Shown here: piece by piece, positions 31,855 through 40,305 of the stretch | Position numbering within the stretch: the first letter of the stretch is position 1 | How the letters are laid out: each line of letters starts with the position of its first letter | Source: a virus | IMG/VR virus record: IMGVR_UViG_3300021170_000272 | Span: 1 to 42,521 of that record | Reading direction: 5' to 3' (one strand) | Length of the DNA: 42,521 bases | Made by a program: the position numbers and the translations under genes | The notes under the pieces: model-generated | What the model was told of the DNA's origin: nothing | Database searches by the model: none | The model's input: only the letters and a program-made list of their open reading frames with translations

Positions 31855-32469
31855 ATGGCGCAAAACAACCAGCTTGACGGAGGCGCATGGCTGAACGAGG
31901 TAGGACAGAAACAGCCCCGCCTCGCCGCCTTGCTCCAGAAAATGATCGACCACGTGAACAACGGCTTCAAGGCATTGGCGGCCACCGGGGGCGGCGAGAT
32001 CGGTCCTCCGGCTCCTCCCGCCAGCGTCACGGTAAGTGCTGCCGCAACTGGCGAAACGGTCCACGTGCAGATCAGCCATCCCGATCCCTTTCTCCAAAAG
32101 GGGGCACAGTATTTCACCCACGTGGGGGTGAACGACCCGAACTTCGTCCAGCCCCTCACCATCGACCACGGGGCGAGCAGGACTCCGCATCCCTTCACGC
32201 TGCCCACCATGGACAGCGGCGGAGCCACGGTCAAATACTATTTCCGCAGCTTCGCCCAATACCACGGCTCCGCAAGGTCTCCCTACACCTATTGGGGCAC
32301 GGAACAATCCCCCACTGCCGTAACCCTCAACGGCTCCACCAAGCACACATTGCTGCCATCCACAGGCAGCGGGACGGGCGACAACTCAGGCAGGCAGCCA
32401 GCAGGCTTGGGAGACACGCTCGTGAGGGCTCCGGGGAACAAGCCGAAGCGGACCTTGGGGAGCGTTTAA
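31855..32469 (+). CDS. Tail-associated structural protein
   Basis: A 204-residue protein starting 2 bp after the nozzle stop. The N-terminal helix (WLNEVGQKQPRLAALLQKMIDHVNNGFKAL) resembles short oligomerisation or anchoring helices. The rest is a fibronectin-like beta domain (ASVTVSAAATGETVHVQISHPDP...ATVKYYFRSFAQYHGSARSPYTYWG) and a Gly/Ser-rich tail. No family recognised with certainty; a minor tail component is likely from context. Confidence 0.55.
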   Translation: MAQNNQLDGGAWLNEVGQKQPRLAALLQKMIDHVNNGFKALAATGGGEIGPPAPPASVTVSAAATGETVHVQISHPDPFLQKGAQYFTHVGVNDPNFVQPLTIDHGASRTPHPFTLPTMDSGGATVKYYFRSFAQYHGSARSPYTYWGTEQSPTAVTLNGSTKHTLLPSTGSGTGDNSGRQPAGLGDTLVRAPGNKPKRTLGSV

Positions 32470-32470
32470 C

Positions 32471-32923
32471 GTGATACGGGAATCATTGGTAGGAGCGGCG
32501 GTGCTGAGGGACTATCGGGCGGAAGATTTCGAGGCTGTCCGTGCCATCCATGAGTCCACCGGGATCGACTACGCCTTTCCTGACCTTGAAGATTCGAGAT
32601 TTTTTGTCCGCAAGGTTCTGGAGGTAGATGGAGTTGTTGTAGCGGCTGGAGTTCTGCGGGTAAGTGCCGAGGCATATCTTTGGCTTCGGCGAGACGACTG
32701 GGGCGACAAGGACGAAAAGTTGCTCGCTATAGAGGCTCTGCAAAGAGCAGGTTTTGAAGAGGCACGGCAGAAGGGAATTTTGGAAGTGGTTTGCTGGGTG
32801 CCGAAATGGATTGAAAGATTTTTTGGGAAGCATCTGAAAGCCCTCGGTTGGTCACGAGATCGAGAGGACTGGGTGACTTGGAGCAGGGATACCGATGGAC
32901 TATCTGGCGGGACACAAAAATGA
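32471..32923 (+). CDS. GNAT-family acetyltransferase-like protein
   Basis: A 150-residue protein with the GNAT layout: LRDYRAEDFEAVRAIHESTG (first strand and helix), VVVAAGVLRVSAEAYLWL (beta3-beta4), LLAIEALQRAGFEEARQKGILEVVCWVP (helix alpha3 and following strand) and FFGKHLKALGWSRDREDWVTWSRD (C-terminal beta-hairpin). GNAT enzymes transfer acetyl from acetyl-CoA to amines. The acetyl-CoA loop (usual Q/R-x-x-G-x-G/A) is not clearly preserved, so catalysis is uncertain. GTG 32471 has GGGGAG upstream. Its place among virion genes suggests modification of a host target or a structural role. Confidence 0.65.
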   Translation: MIRESLVGAAVLRDYRAEDFEAVRAIHESTGIDYAFPDLEDSRFFVRKVLEVDGVVVAAGVLRVSAEAYLWLRRDDWGDKDEKLLAIEALQRAGFEEARQKGILEVVCWVPKWIERFFGKHLKALGWSRDREDWVTWSRDTDGLSGGTQK

Positions 32924-33600
32924 AAATTTATAAGAAGCTTGTTCTACAGATGACCGACACCATCGGTGAGTATGTCCGAGTTTACGAAGACTCCTACGAT
33001 CACGATGGCCCGGTCATGCTTTGCGACCGCGCCGCACAGAAGTCAGCCAAACAAGCGGCAGCTACCGCAGCCTCCCGTGCGTCTACGTTGGGGCAAGAAG
33101 CTCAGGGCGAACTCAAGCCTCTGGAGCAATTCGACATTCAAAATTTGACCAACCCGCAGGGATTCGGGCAGCGAGGCGTCATGGAAATGCTGACTGCCGC
33201 CGAAGCTGGAACTGGCGGCGGGGCGGGAGACCTCGTCACGCAAACGGAGCGCGGCGCGGCTGCACGACACAACCTTGGCGGAGGCAGCAGTGCGATGGAA
33301 GATGAAATTTCCCGCAACCGCCTCAAGGCATTGGCTTCGACGTCCGAAGGCATCGCAGGGCAGGACGTCCAGCTTAAGGAAAAGCAGCGCGAGGGAGCGG
33401 CAGCCGACCTCGGGAATCTCTACGGGATCAACACCAAGGGCATGCTCGACTCCATGGACATCCAGAACAAGAACATCAACACGCAGGTCGAGGCAGGCAA
33501 GAGCGGATGGTTCCAGAATTTGATGCAAGGGATCGCAGTCGTAACTGGCGCGGGTAAAGCCGCCTTCGGCAAGCCGGGCGGAGCGGGGTTCGCAACATAA
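32920..33600 (+). CDS. Internal virion / ejection protein candidate (small)
   Basis: A 226-residue protein. ATG 32920 overlaps the acetyltransferase stop (ATGA). After a short N-terminal strand-rich part, it is helical and rich in Ala, Gln and Gly (AQKSAKQAAATAASRASTLGQEAQGELKPLEQF, RNRLKALASTSEGIAGQDVQLKEKQREGAAADLGNLYG). The C-terminus (VTGAGKAAFGKPGGAGFAT) is small-residue-rich. This style, and the position just before a much larger helical protein, resembles internal core proteins ejected with podovirus DNA. The identity is inferred. Confidence 0.5.
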   Translation: MKIYKKLVLQMTDTIGEYVRVYEDSYDHDGPVMLCDRAAQKSAKQAAATAASRASTLGQEAQGELKPLEQFDIQNLTNPQGFGQRGVMEMLTAAEAGTGGGAGDLVTQTERGAAARHNLGGGSSAMEDEISRNRLKALASTSEGIAGQDVQLKEKQREGAAADLGNLYGINTKGMLDSMDIQNKNINTQVEAGKSGWFQNLMQGIAVVTGAGKAAFGKPGGAGFAT

Positions 33601-35726
33601 TGGCCGTCTTCTCACCAATCGCTGGTCCGCAGATGTTGGGGCAGCCCACGAACCCGGCATTCATCATGCCCACGGACGACGTTGATCCGGAAGAGGCCCT
33701 GAAGAAGCTGCGCCAAGCAGCGACAATCAGCCCCATCATGAGCGCGGCTACGCCGCAGCCCGGTGCGCTCGGCACAATTGGCGAGAAGCCAGCGACCGAC
33801 ATGAAGCCCATCGTGCCAGCGGAGACTTCCGACAAGGCACCCGCCGACGAGAAATCCGGCAAGGAAAAGTTCCACGAGCATCTTCAGGATTTGAAGGACG
33901 ACGAACGCCGCCTCGAATACATGCAACATCAGGGCATGATCACCCCCGGCCAATACGTTGAGCATCGTGGTGCGCTGGAAAAAGAAAAGCAGGACTACCT
34001 TCAGGAGCACCCGTGGGGATCGTCCGAGTCCGCCCATCCGGGGGTTTTCGGAAAGATCGGCCATGTGCTCGGCAAGATTGGCAACATAGCGGGCGACATT
34101 CTTGCTCCGACCGTCATGGCAGACATTCCCGGTTCAGACATGAACCGCGCCATGCAGAAGCAAGGTGCGTTGGGGCAGATCAACCTCGGCTCAGAAATCA
34201 TGAGTCGTGAGGCTGCTGCACGCAAGCCCACCGACCACATGGAATTGGAACAGTTGAAGAACGGTGCTGGCGAGCCCCTGACCACCACTGAAGGCTATCC
34301 TGTTTCACGGGACAAGTTCACGGGCAAGGAGTTCGTCACCACTCCGAAGGGAGACGTTCCCTTGGCTGAATACATGGGCGCAGCCTCCCAGAATGCCTCG
34401 CAGGCGGCTCCAGCGGCTCCTACAGCGGGTCAAGCTCCCGCCCCCGTTGCCATGGCTCCGTTGGCATCTTCGAATGCCCCAGCAGGTGCGTTCGGCACTA
34501 TCCCCGGCGCAGCACCCGCAGCGGGCGGAAGCTCGACACCTACGGCGGCTCCGAGCACTCCCACACCCTCCGCATTGAGCCCGATTCCGGGCACAGCCCC
34601 GGCGCAACAAGGCGGCGCATTGGGTGCCATTCCGACTCCGGCGAAGGGGTTCGCTCCAGCGGCTCCGAAGCCTAAAGTTGGCAGCGAGGAAGAACAGTTC
34701 GTCAACCAATACCTGAAGGAAAACAAGCTGGACGACACGGCGGATAACCGCCTGACTGCCCGTCAAGCTTACAAGGAAGGCCCGGCTGTAGGCGACAAGG
34801 AAGCACAGAAATACAACAACCAAATCAAGAATGCCCTCAAGGGGACGAAGGTCGATGCCTCGGCATACAGCGTCGGCCCGAAGGATACCCTGTCGCAAGC
34901 CAAAGAGAGCCTCACGGCTGCCCAGAAGGCTGCTGCCGAGGATCGTGCGCAGAAATCCGCCGAGCGGGTCGCAGGGGCTCCCGAGGCTGCTCAGGCACGC
35001 AAGGACGCCCACACCATGGGCTATGCCATGGATGAAACGGGGCAACTCAAATACATGAGTAAAGCCGATGCCGACGCAATTCACAGCACGTTCGAAGAGA
35101 TGAAATCAGGCGAAGTCAACAAGGACCGCCAAGCACTGCGCCAGCTTAACGACGTACAGAAGAACACATCTATGTATACGAAGGCGGCGAAGGATTATCA
35201 GAATGCGAATCTGTCGGCTGTTACCCGTGCGGACGACCAAGCTCGTATTCACGACATCCTGAACAAGGCCGGAATAGCGGACTTCAAGCTAAAAGGTCTC
35301 ATTGATGTGGACCTGCCGCTTATCAGCGCCCTTTCAGAAGGTCTTAGTCGTGAATCAAAATCCGATGCCTATCTCGGACTCTCTCCGCAGGGCAAGGCTC
35401 TGGTTGATGGGTACATCCGCACGATGGCATCCATCCCCGCTTACCAGAAGGCTCTCACCGGAATTGGACGCACGAACAAAGAAATGCTCGACTTGGAATT
35501 GCAAAACATCGCAAATCCGAGCATGGACCCTCGTGATATTTCACGGAAACAGGCAGAGTTCCAAGAGAACATCGACCGTGCTACGGAAGGATTTCCGACC
35601 AACTTGCCGGGTCTTAAGACTCCTAAGCAAGTCCGCGAGGAGACGGAACGTCCGGCTCAGTCAAATGAGCCTGTAAATCCGTTCGGGAATTTTGACACTA
35701 GCAAGCTGAGGAACAAGAAGTTCTAA
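33600..35726 (+). CDS. Large internal virion protein candidate
   Basis: A 708-residue protein beginning on a TAATG overlap with the previous gene. Helical N-terminal part (KFHEHLQDLKDDERRLEYMQHQGM). Then a long low-complexity Ala/Pro/Thr/Gly region (about residues 260-360, including the repeated AP(S)TP-type runs) and a helical C-terminal third (LTAAQKAAAEDRAQKSAERVAGAPEAAQARKDAH..., ISRKQAEFQENIDRATEGF). No lytic transglycosylase motif recognised. It may be a DNA-ejection or tail-core protein. A second reading frame opens at its 3' end (see next entry). Confidence 0.5.
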   Translation: MAVFSPIAGPQMLGQPTNPAFIMPTDDVDPEEALKKLRQAATISPIMSAATPQPGALGTIGEKPATDMKPIVPAETSDKAPADEKSGKEKFHEHLQDLKDDERRLEYMQHQGMITPGQYVEHRGALEKEKQDYLQEHPWGSSESAHPGVFGKIGHVLGKIGNIAGDILAPTVMADIPGSDMNRAMQKQGALGQINLGSEIMSREAAARKPTDHMELEQLKNGAGEPLTTTEGYPVSRDKFTGKEFVTTPKGDVPLAEYMGAASQNASQAAPAAPTAGQAPAPVAMAPLASSNAPAGAFGTIPGAAPAAGGSSTPTAAPSTPTPSALSPIPGTAPAQQGGALGAIPTPAKGFAPAAPKPKVGSEEEQFVNQYLKENKLDDTADNRLTARQAYKEGPAVGDKEAQKYNNQIKNALKGTKVDASAYSVGPKDTLSQAKESLTAAQKAAAEDRAQKSAERVAGAPEAAQARKDAHTMGYAMDETGQLKYMSKADADAIHSTFEEMKSGEVNKDRQALRQLNDVQKNTSMYTKAAKDYQNANLSAVTRADDQARIHDILNKAGIADFKLKGLIDVDLPLISALSEGLSRESKSDAYLGLSPQGKALVDGYIRTMASIPAYQKALTGIGRTNKEMLDLELQNIANPSMDPRDISRKQAEFQENIDRATEGFPTNLPGLKTPKQVREETERPAQSNEPVNPFGNFDTSKLRNKKF

Positions 35727-35891
35727 CGGCAGCGGAGCCAGTAGATGAAGAAAAACAGCGGATTCAGAATGAAGAGCAGGAGCGCAACGGCTGGGTTCAT
35801 CTTTCTCATGGAGAGCCTCTATGCCTTAGATACTGGAAGCTGGGGAAATGGTTCAGAAACGCACTAGCCGACCCCTTATTAGGAGACAACA
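35702..35891 (+). other. Unassigned gap with plausible -1 frame coding
   Basis: Between two virion genes, the frame -1 to the upstream gene stays open from 35702 and reads like a protein: QAEEQEVLTAAEPVDEEKQR, then NGWVHLSHGEPLCLRYWKLG and KWFRNALADPLLGDNN. No ATG, GTG or TTG starts it, so it would need a -1 frameshift near AAG AAG TTC TAA, or it is a relic. A competing 40-codon ORF starts at ATG 35745 after AGCGGAG and ends at 35867 (MKKNSGFRMKSRSATAGFIF...). Neither reading is secure. Confidence 0.35.
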
Positions 35892-36581
35892 ATGCCAGCC
35901 TATTTGACACAACCAGCGAGCGCAGCGAACCGCAGGCTGCTCGTCCCCGGACGGCCGGAATACGTATTCGGAAGCCGCGACGGCAAGTCGAGCGACACGC
36001 TGTCCTACGTCACCAATGCCAGCCTGACGACCAACGTCGCCACGCTGACCCTCAAGCTCGCCGCAGGAAACGTGCCTATCGTCGGCCAGCTTCTCACCAT
36101 GCTGAACTGCTCGGACTCGACCTTCAATGTAACGGGCGCAGCCATCACCGCAGTGGCGGGGTTCAACACCGGAGACAACTCCACGGGCACCGTGAGCTTT
36201 GCGCTCACCCACGCCAACGTGGGTTCCGAAGCGGTAAGCGGCTACGTATTTATGCCTGTGCCGGAGATCGCCGAGGCACTTGTCAACGGAGCCTCGATCC
36301 AAGTAAGCGTGCCGTTCAACGATCCCCGGATCGACCAGAGCCGCACGATCACCGCCCAGATGCAGTATCCGAGCATCCCCACCACCTGCACCACGACCTT
36401 GCAGACATCGGACGATGACATCAACTATTTCGACGTGGGCACCGTAGCGAGCGTCAGCGGAGGCGTGGTCACCGGGGGATTATTGCAAGCCCAGAATTTG
36501 TCGTCCCGCTACTACCGCCTGAACCACAGCAACGTCACTGGTGGAACGAGCCCGACGTGCGTCGGCAAGATCAGCGCCTAA
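35892..36581 (+). CDS. Virion protein with shared beta module
   Basis: A 229-residue protein with AGGAG-ACAACA-ATG start. The N-terminus (MPAYLTQPASAANRRLLVPGRPEYVFGSRDG) leads into a beta module (ASLTTNVATLTLKLAAGNVPIVGQLLTM...FALTHANVGSEAVSGYVF) that recurs in the nozzle and tail spike. The C-terminal domain (IQVSVPFNDPRIDQSRTITAQMQYPSIPTTCTTTLQTSDDDINYFDVG...SSRYYRLNHSNVTGG) looks like a carbohydrate-binding or jelly-roll beta domain. Probably a fibre or decoration component. Confidence 0.6.
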   Translation: MPAYLTQPASAANRRLLVPGRPEYVFGSRDGKSSDTLSYVTNASLTTNVATLTLKLAAGNVPIVGQLLTMLNCSDSTFNVTGAAITAVAGFNTGDNSTGTVSFALTHANVGSEAVSGYVFMPVPEIAEALVNGASIQVSVPFNDPRIDQSRTITAQMQYPSIPTTCTTTLQTSDDDINYFDVGTVASVSGGVVTGGLLQAQNLSSRYYRLNHSNVTGGTSPTCVGKISA

Positions 36582-36590
36582 GGAACCTAG

Positions 36591-37544
36591 ATGGCACAGC
36601 AAACCTCATTCCAATACGCAAGCGTGCTCGCATTTCCGACGCAGGTCGCACCTACCAGCGTTCCTGCCGGGCAGGTCTACGTCTACTACGACGGCACCAA
36701 ATTTCATGCCATTGACTCGACGCTTTCGGATGTGATCATCGCTGGCAGCGGCGGTGCGGTAACTTCGGTTTTCGGCCGCACGGGAGCCGTAGCAGCTACG
36801 AGCGGAGATTATTCCGTGGCTCAGGTCACGGGGGCGGCTCCGCTGGCATCGCCTACCTTCACAGGCACCGTCAGTGCTGCCGCAATCACTGCCTCGGGCT
36901 TGATAACCGCCAGCGCCAAATTGGGCGTGAACGCAACCCCGACAGCTACGCAAGACGTATCCATTACGAGCCTTGCGAACGGCAACGACATCGTCCGCAT
37001 TATGCGAAACACGGACACCGCGCCCACAGGCAATGCGATCCGCGTCCAGAAAGCTGACGGAGTCACCGACTTATTTGTGGTCGATAAAAATGGAATCCTC
37101 ACGAAAATCGCTGGCTTCACCACGGCAGGCAATGGCATTGCCATTATCGATGGGCTTCCAGCACCAGCGACGTTTAGTGCCGCTGCTGGCGTGACGAACC
37201 TTCTGGCGGCAGCCTCCAATCCCTCTGGCGGCGGACGTTTTCTTATCACATATCACGTTCAACTCACGGTCCCGGCAACCACGTCGTCCACGCTCGGCGG
37301 AACCAACGGGTTCCAAGTTTCCTACACCTCGCTGGACGGCTCGGTAGCCATTGCGAACATCAAGCCCACGTACACCATGCAGGCAGCCAGCTTGTCGGCC
37401 AACACCACGTCAACATTTTTCAGCGGCGATATTACGGTCGCTGCTGCGGGAGGCACGGCCATCACTTATATCTGCGACTACACCAGCGCGGGTGCCACGC
37501 CGATGTCGTATGTGGTTCGCACAAGCTGCCAGTTCATCGGATAA
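36591..37544 (+). CDS. Tail fibre-like protein
   Basis: A 317-residue protein. It contains the phrase VTSVFGRTGAVAATSGDYSVAQVT and AAPLASPTFTGTVS (about residues 55-95), widespread in phage tail fibres and collar fibres. A short-repeat shaft region (TASGLITASAKLGVNATPTATQDVSI) and a C-terminal domain with GGTNGFQVSYTSLDG and AITYICDYTSAGATPMSYVVRTSCQFIG follow; this is probably the trimeric receptor or interaction tip. AAGGAA precedes the ATG. No chaperone or peptidase tail is seen. Confidence 0.75.
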   Translation: MAQQTSFQYASVLAFPTQVAPTSVPAGQVYVYYDGTKFHAIDSTLSDVIIAGSGGAVTSVFGRTGAVAATSGDYSVAQVTGAAPLASPTFTGTVSAAAITASGLITASAKLGVNATPTATQDVSITSLANGNDIVRIMRNTDTAPTGNAIRVQKADGVTDLFVVDKNGILTKIAGFTTAGNGIAIIDGLPAPATFSAAAGVTNLLAAASNPSGGGRFLITYHVQLTVPATTSSTLGGTNGFQVSYTSLDGSVAIANIKPTYTMQAASLSANTTSTFFSGDITVAAAGGTAITYICDYTSAGATPMSYVVRTSCQFIG

Positions 37545-37546
37545 TT

Positions 37547-37810
37547 ATGATCGACCCCAAATCCATTCCATCACCTTACGTCTACCCATTGCTCGGGCTC
37601 CTGCTCACCGCTTCCACAGTGGGACTGACGTTCCTCGGCAAATGGCTCGTGAAGCTCGTCCTCAACGCCAACCATGCCTTCACGAACTGCCTGCCGACGA
37701 TCCAGAAGAACACCGAGCAGACAAACAAAATTCTGACCGAATACGTCGCCTACATGAAGGGCCGGCACGACGCCAAAGTGGAAGACGGCGTAGGTTCTGA
37801 CCCGAAGTAA
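37547..37810 (+). CDS. Small membrane protein, holin candidate
   Basis: An 87-residue protein. One clear transmembrane helix (about residues 12-33, PLLGLLLTASTVGLTFLGKWLV, possibly with a helical extension) is followed by a soluble C-terminal helix (NHAFTNCLPTIQKNTEQTNKILTEYVAYMKG) and a charged tail. It lies at the end of the late block, where holins or spanins often occur, but no endolysin is recognised beside it. Holin is therefore only a candidate identity. Confidence 0.45.
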   Translation: MIDPKSIPSPYVYPLLGLLLTASTVGLTFLGKWLVKLVLNANHAFTNCLPTIQKNTEQTNKILTEYVAYMKGRHDAKVEDGVGSDPK

Positions 37811-37850
37811 CCCAAAATCCACAGGGGCGAAACAAGGGCGAAATTAGTGC

Positions 37851-37900
37851 TTGCACCGCTGGGAATAGTTGCTATCATCCCCGATAGCAACTATTCCCAG
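37851..37900 (+). promoter_or_regulatory. Promoter overlapped by a perfect 18 bp inverted repeat (operator)
   Basis: CTGGGAATAGTTGCTATC (37859-37876) and its exact reverse complement (37883-37900) are separated by ATCCCC. A sigma-70-like promoter, TTGCAC (37851-37856) and TATCAT (37873-37878) with 16 bp between, is covered at its -10 by the repeat, so a bound dimer would block transcription of the methyltransferase and endonuclease. The methyltransferase's own ribbon-helix-helix domain is the obvious candidate for the binder. No T tract follows, so it is not a terminator. Confidence 0.8.
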
Positions 37901-37916
37901 TGGAGCGTGTTCCGGA

Positions 37917-39128
37917 ATGCCGAAACAACTGCTCGTTCGCAACGTCCCCGAGAACGTGCACCAGTGGATCGACAGCCAGCGCCAACAGCACCAGATGTCC
38001 CAGCAGGAGTTCGTGCTTTCCGTCCTGCAAAAGGCATCGACGCCAGACCAGATACTCCCGCTTCCCTTCGAACAGATTCGCCGAGCCGATCCGGCTCCGG
38101 CCGAACTGCCTTTCACTTTCATCGATCTCTTTGCGGGGATCGGGGGCTTCCGGATCGCGCTCGAAGGAATCGGCGGCAACTGCGCGTTCTCGTCCGAGTG
38201 GGACAAATACAGCCAGAAGACCTACAAGGCGTGGTTCGGCGACATTCCGCAGGGCGACATCCGCAAGATCAAGCCAGCGGAAATTCCGGACCACGACATA
38301 CTGGCGGCAGGCTTTCCCTGCCAGCCGTTCTCCATCGCCGGGGTCTCGAAGAAGAAGAGCCTCGGCCGTGCGCATGGGTTCAAATGCGCCACGCAGGGCA
38401 CGCTGTTCTTCAACATAGCCTCCATCCTCGAAGCGAAGCGGCCGCCCGTGGCATTGCTTGAGAACGTGAAAAACTTAAAGGGCCATGACAAGGGCAGGAC
38501 GTGGGAGACGATCAAGGAAACTCTCGAAGACCTCGGCTATGTGGTCTTCCACCGGATCATCGACGCAGCGCCGTGGGTTCCCCAACATCGTGAGCGGGTC
38601 TACATCGTGTGCTTCGACAAGCGGGTGTTCGGCGAGGCTCCGCCGTTCCGTTTTCCCGAGCGTCCCAAGACAGCGCCCAAGGTCCGGGACATACTGGAGC
38701 CCGAGCCTGACAGCCGCTACACGCTCTCCTCGCATCTGTGGAATTACTTGGTCGAATACGCGAAGAAGCACAAGGAGGCCGGCAACGGATTCGGCTACGG
38801 CTTGGCCGATCTCGACGGCGTCAGCAGGACGCTGAGCGCCCGCTACTTCAAGGACGGCTCGGAGATTCTCATCCCGCAGCCAAGGAAGAGCCCCCGCCGC
38901 CTGACCCCGAGGGAATGCGCCCGGCTCATGGGCTTCGACGATGCCCTGCCAATCGTCGTGAGCGACACGCAGGCATACAGGCAGTTCGGCAACGCCGTGG
39001 TGCCCAAAGTCGCCACTGCGGTAGCAATGGAGATCATCAAGGTATTCCGCTGGCAGCTTGTCCAGAAGCCCAACGGCTGCCTGCTCAAGTCGGCTCCAAA
39101 GCCTCAAGCGTTCGCCGCAGCGGGATAA
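37917..39128 (+). CDS. DNA cytosine-5 methyltransferase (EcoRII/Dcm-like) with N-terminal ribbon-helix-helix domain
   Basis: A 403-residue C5-methyltransferase that methylates the inner or outer cytosine of its site using S-adenosylmethionine. Catalytic motifs are complete: I FIDLFAGIGG (68-77), IV GFPCQPFS with Cys135, VI LLENVKN (181-187), VIII QHRERVYIV and X FGNAVVPKV. The target-recognition region (HKEAGNGFGYGL, SRTLSARYFKDGSEILIP) looks like that of Dcm and M.EcoRII, predicting CCWGG. Residues 1-40 (MPKQLLVRNVPENVHQWIDSQRQQ...EFVLSVLQKA) read as a ribbon-helix-helix DNA-binding domain, an uncommon fusion. ATG 37917 follows GGAG at 37902-37905. The endonuclease starts 4 bp later. Confidence 0.92.
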   Translation: MPKQLLVRNVPENVHQWIDSQRQQHQMSQQEFVLSVLQKASTPDQILPLPFEQIRRADPAPAELPFTFIDLFAGIGGFRIALEGIGGNCAFSSEWDKYSQKTYKAWFGDIPQGDIRKIKPAEIPDHDILAAGFPCQPFSIAGVSKKKSLGRAHGFKCATQGTLFFNIASILEAKRPPVALLENVKNLKGHDKGRTWETIKETLEDLGYVVFHRIIDAAPWVPQHRERVYIVCFDKRVFGEAPPFRFPERPKTAPKVRDILEPEPDSRYTLSSHLWNYLVEYAKKHKEAGNGFGYGLADLDGVSRTLSARYFKDGSEILIPQPRKSPRRLTPRECARLMGFDDALPIVVSDTQAYRQFGNAVVPKVATAVAMEIIKVFRWQLVQKPNGCLLKSAPKPQAFAAAG

Positions 39129-39132
39129 GCCC

Positions 39133-40302
39133 ATGCCCTCGCCTATCTGCGAACTCGCAATTGCGGAAGCCCTGCGCGTCGGCAACGCGCTCCTGAAGTT
39201 CATCTCGCCCAACGATGCCGGGATCACCGGGGGGCACCAATGCGGCTTCTACCTGCCGAAGGCTGTCAGGGAAATGTATGCCCCGTTCGGCCCGGACAAG
39301 GGTCGGAACTACGAATCCCAAGTCGAAGTTCGTTGGCAGGAAGACCAGCTAGTCACAAATTCCCGCGTGAAGTGGTATGGCAAGGGCACCCGCAGCGAGT
39401 ATCGGCTGACCCGGTTCGGCAAAGGCTTCCCCTTCCTCACGCCCGAATCGGTCGGCGACATGCTTGTCCTCATTCCGTATGACCACCAAAGGTTCAAAGC
39501 CTATGTGCTCGACAATGACGAGGACATCGAGGAAATCCAAGCAGCATTGGGCGTCGATGTCACCGGGTTCTGGGGAGCCTACGAGGGAGGCAAGCCTCGG
39601 ATCGAAACCGAAAGCGAATGCTTGGAGCGGCGGTTCCGCGAGTTCATCAAGGACTTAGATGATTTTCCGACCGGGCTCGCATTCTCCGAGGAGACCGTCG
39701 AGGCCCTGAAGGAATGCGTCGAGCAGTTCGAGAAGCTGAACGCGGACAAGACCATCGTCAGGTGCGTGGATACGGAGTACAAGCTGTTTCGGCTGGCGGA
39801 GCGCCAGATTTGCCAGCCTGAAATCCTGAGGGTGTTCAAGGACGTGGACGACTTCCTCAAAACAGCGTCGAGCATCATGAACCGACGCAAGTCCCGTGCC
39901 GGGCGGTCGCTCGAAAACCACTTCGAGTATTTGCTGAAGCGGGCGGAGATTCCATATGCTGTCCGTCCGCCCGAGGTTGACGGAGAACCGGACATCGTCA
40001 TACCGAGCGTGGACGCATACAACGACGCACGCTATCCGACGAACAAGCTCTTCATGGTCGGCGTAAAGAGGACATGCAAAGACCGATGGCGTCAGGTGCT
40101 CAAGGAGGCGAAGCGGGTCAAGCAAAAGCACATCATGACGATCCAGCAGGGCATCTCGAAGAAGCAGTTGAACGACATGAAGGGCGACGGGGTGCAGCTA
40201 ATCGTCCCCCTTGAGTTCCACAAGCAGTATCCGCCAAACTCGGACATGAAGCTGCTTCAAGTAGGAGAGTTCGTCGATCTCGTGAGGAAGCGGCTGGCGT
40301 GA
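39133..40302 (+). CDS. EcoRII-type restriction endonuclease
   Basis: A 389-residue type II enzyme (EcoRII itself is about 400) that cleaves unmethylated CCWGG. The N-terminal half (to about 170; YRLTRFGKGFPFLTPESVGDMLVLIP) fits the effector DNA-binding domain of EcoRII. The C-terminal half carries the catalytic PD-(E/D)xK core: RSLENHFEYLL (Glu261), GEPDIVIP (Asp287), and VGVKRTCKDRWRQVLKEAKR (Lys312), the last being the most characteristic segment of this family. It lies between the methyltransferase and the Vsr gene, forming one operon. Two-site activation is known for EcoRII and expected here, but unproven. Reading frame and catalytic residues look intact. Confidence 0.9.
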   Translation: MPSPICELAIAEALRVGNALLKFISPNDAGITGGHQCGFYLPKAVREMYAPFGPDKGRNYESQVEVRWQEDQLVTNSRVKWYGKGTRSEYRLTRFGKGFPFLTPESVGDMLVLIPYDHQRFKAYVLDNDEDIEEIQAALGVDVTGFWGAYEGGKPRIETESECLERRFREFIKDLDDFPTGLAFSEETVEALKECVEQFEKLNADKTIVRCVDTEYKLFRLAERQICQPEILRVFKDVDDFLKTASSIMNRRKSRAGRSLENHFEYLLKRAEIPYAVRPPEVDGEPDIVIPSVDAYNDARYPTNKLFMVGVKRTCKDRWRQVLKEAKRVKQKHIMTIQQGISKKQLNDMKGDGVQLIVPLEFHKQYPPNSDMKLLQVGEFVDLVRKRLA

Positions 40303-40305
40303 AAC

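Noticed and set aside
37859-37900. Terminator for the late block
   Set aside because: The hairpin is strong but has no T tract and contains the -10 box of the methyltransferase promoter.
37869-37916. Longer methyltransferase start
   Set aside because: It begins within the palindrome and promoter; ATG 37917 opens the ribbon-helix-helix domain.
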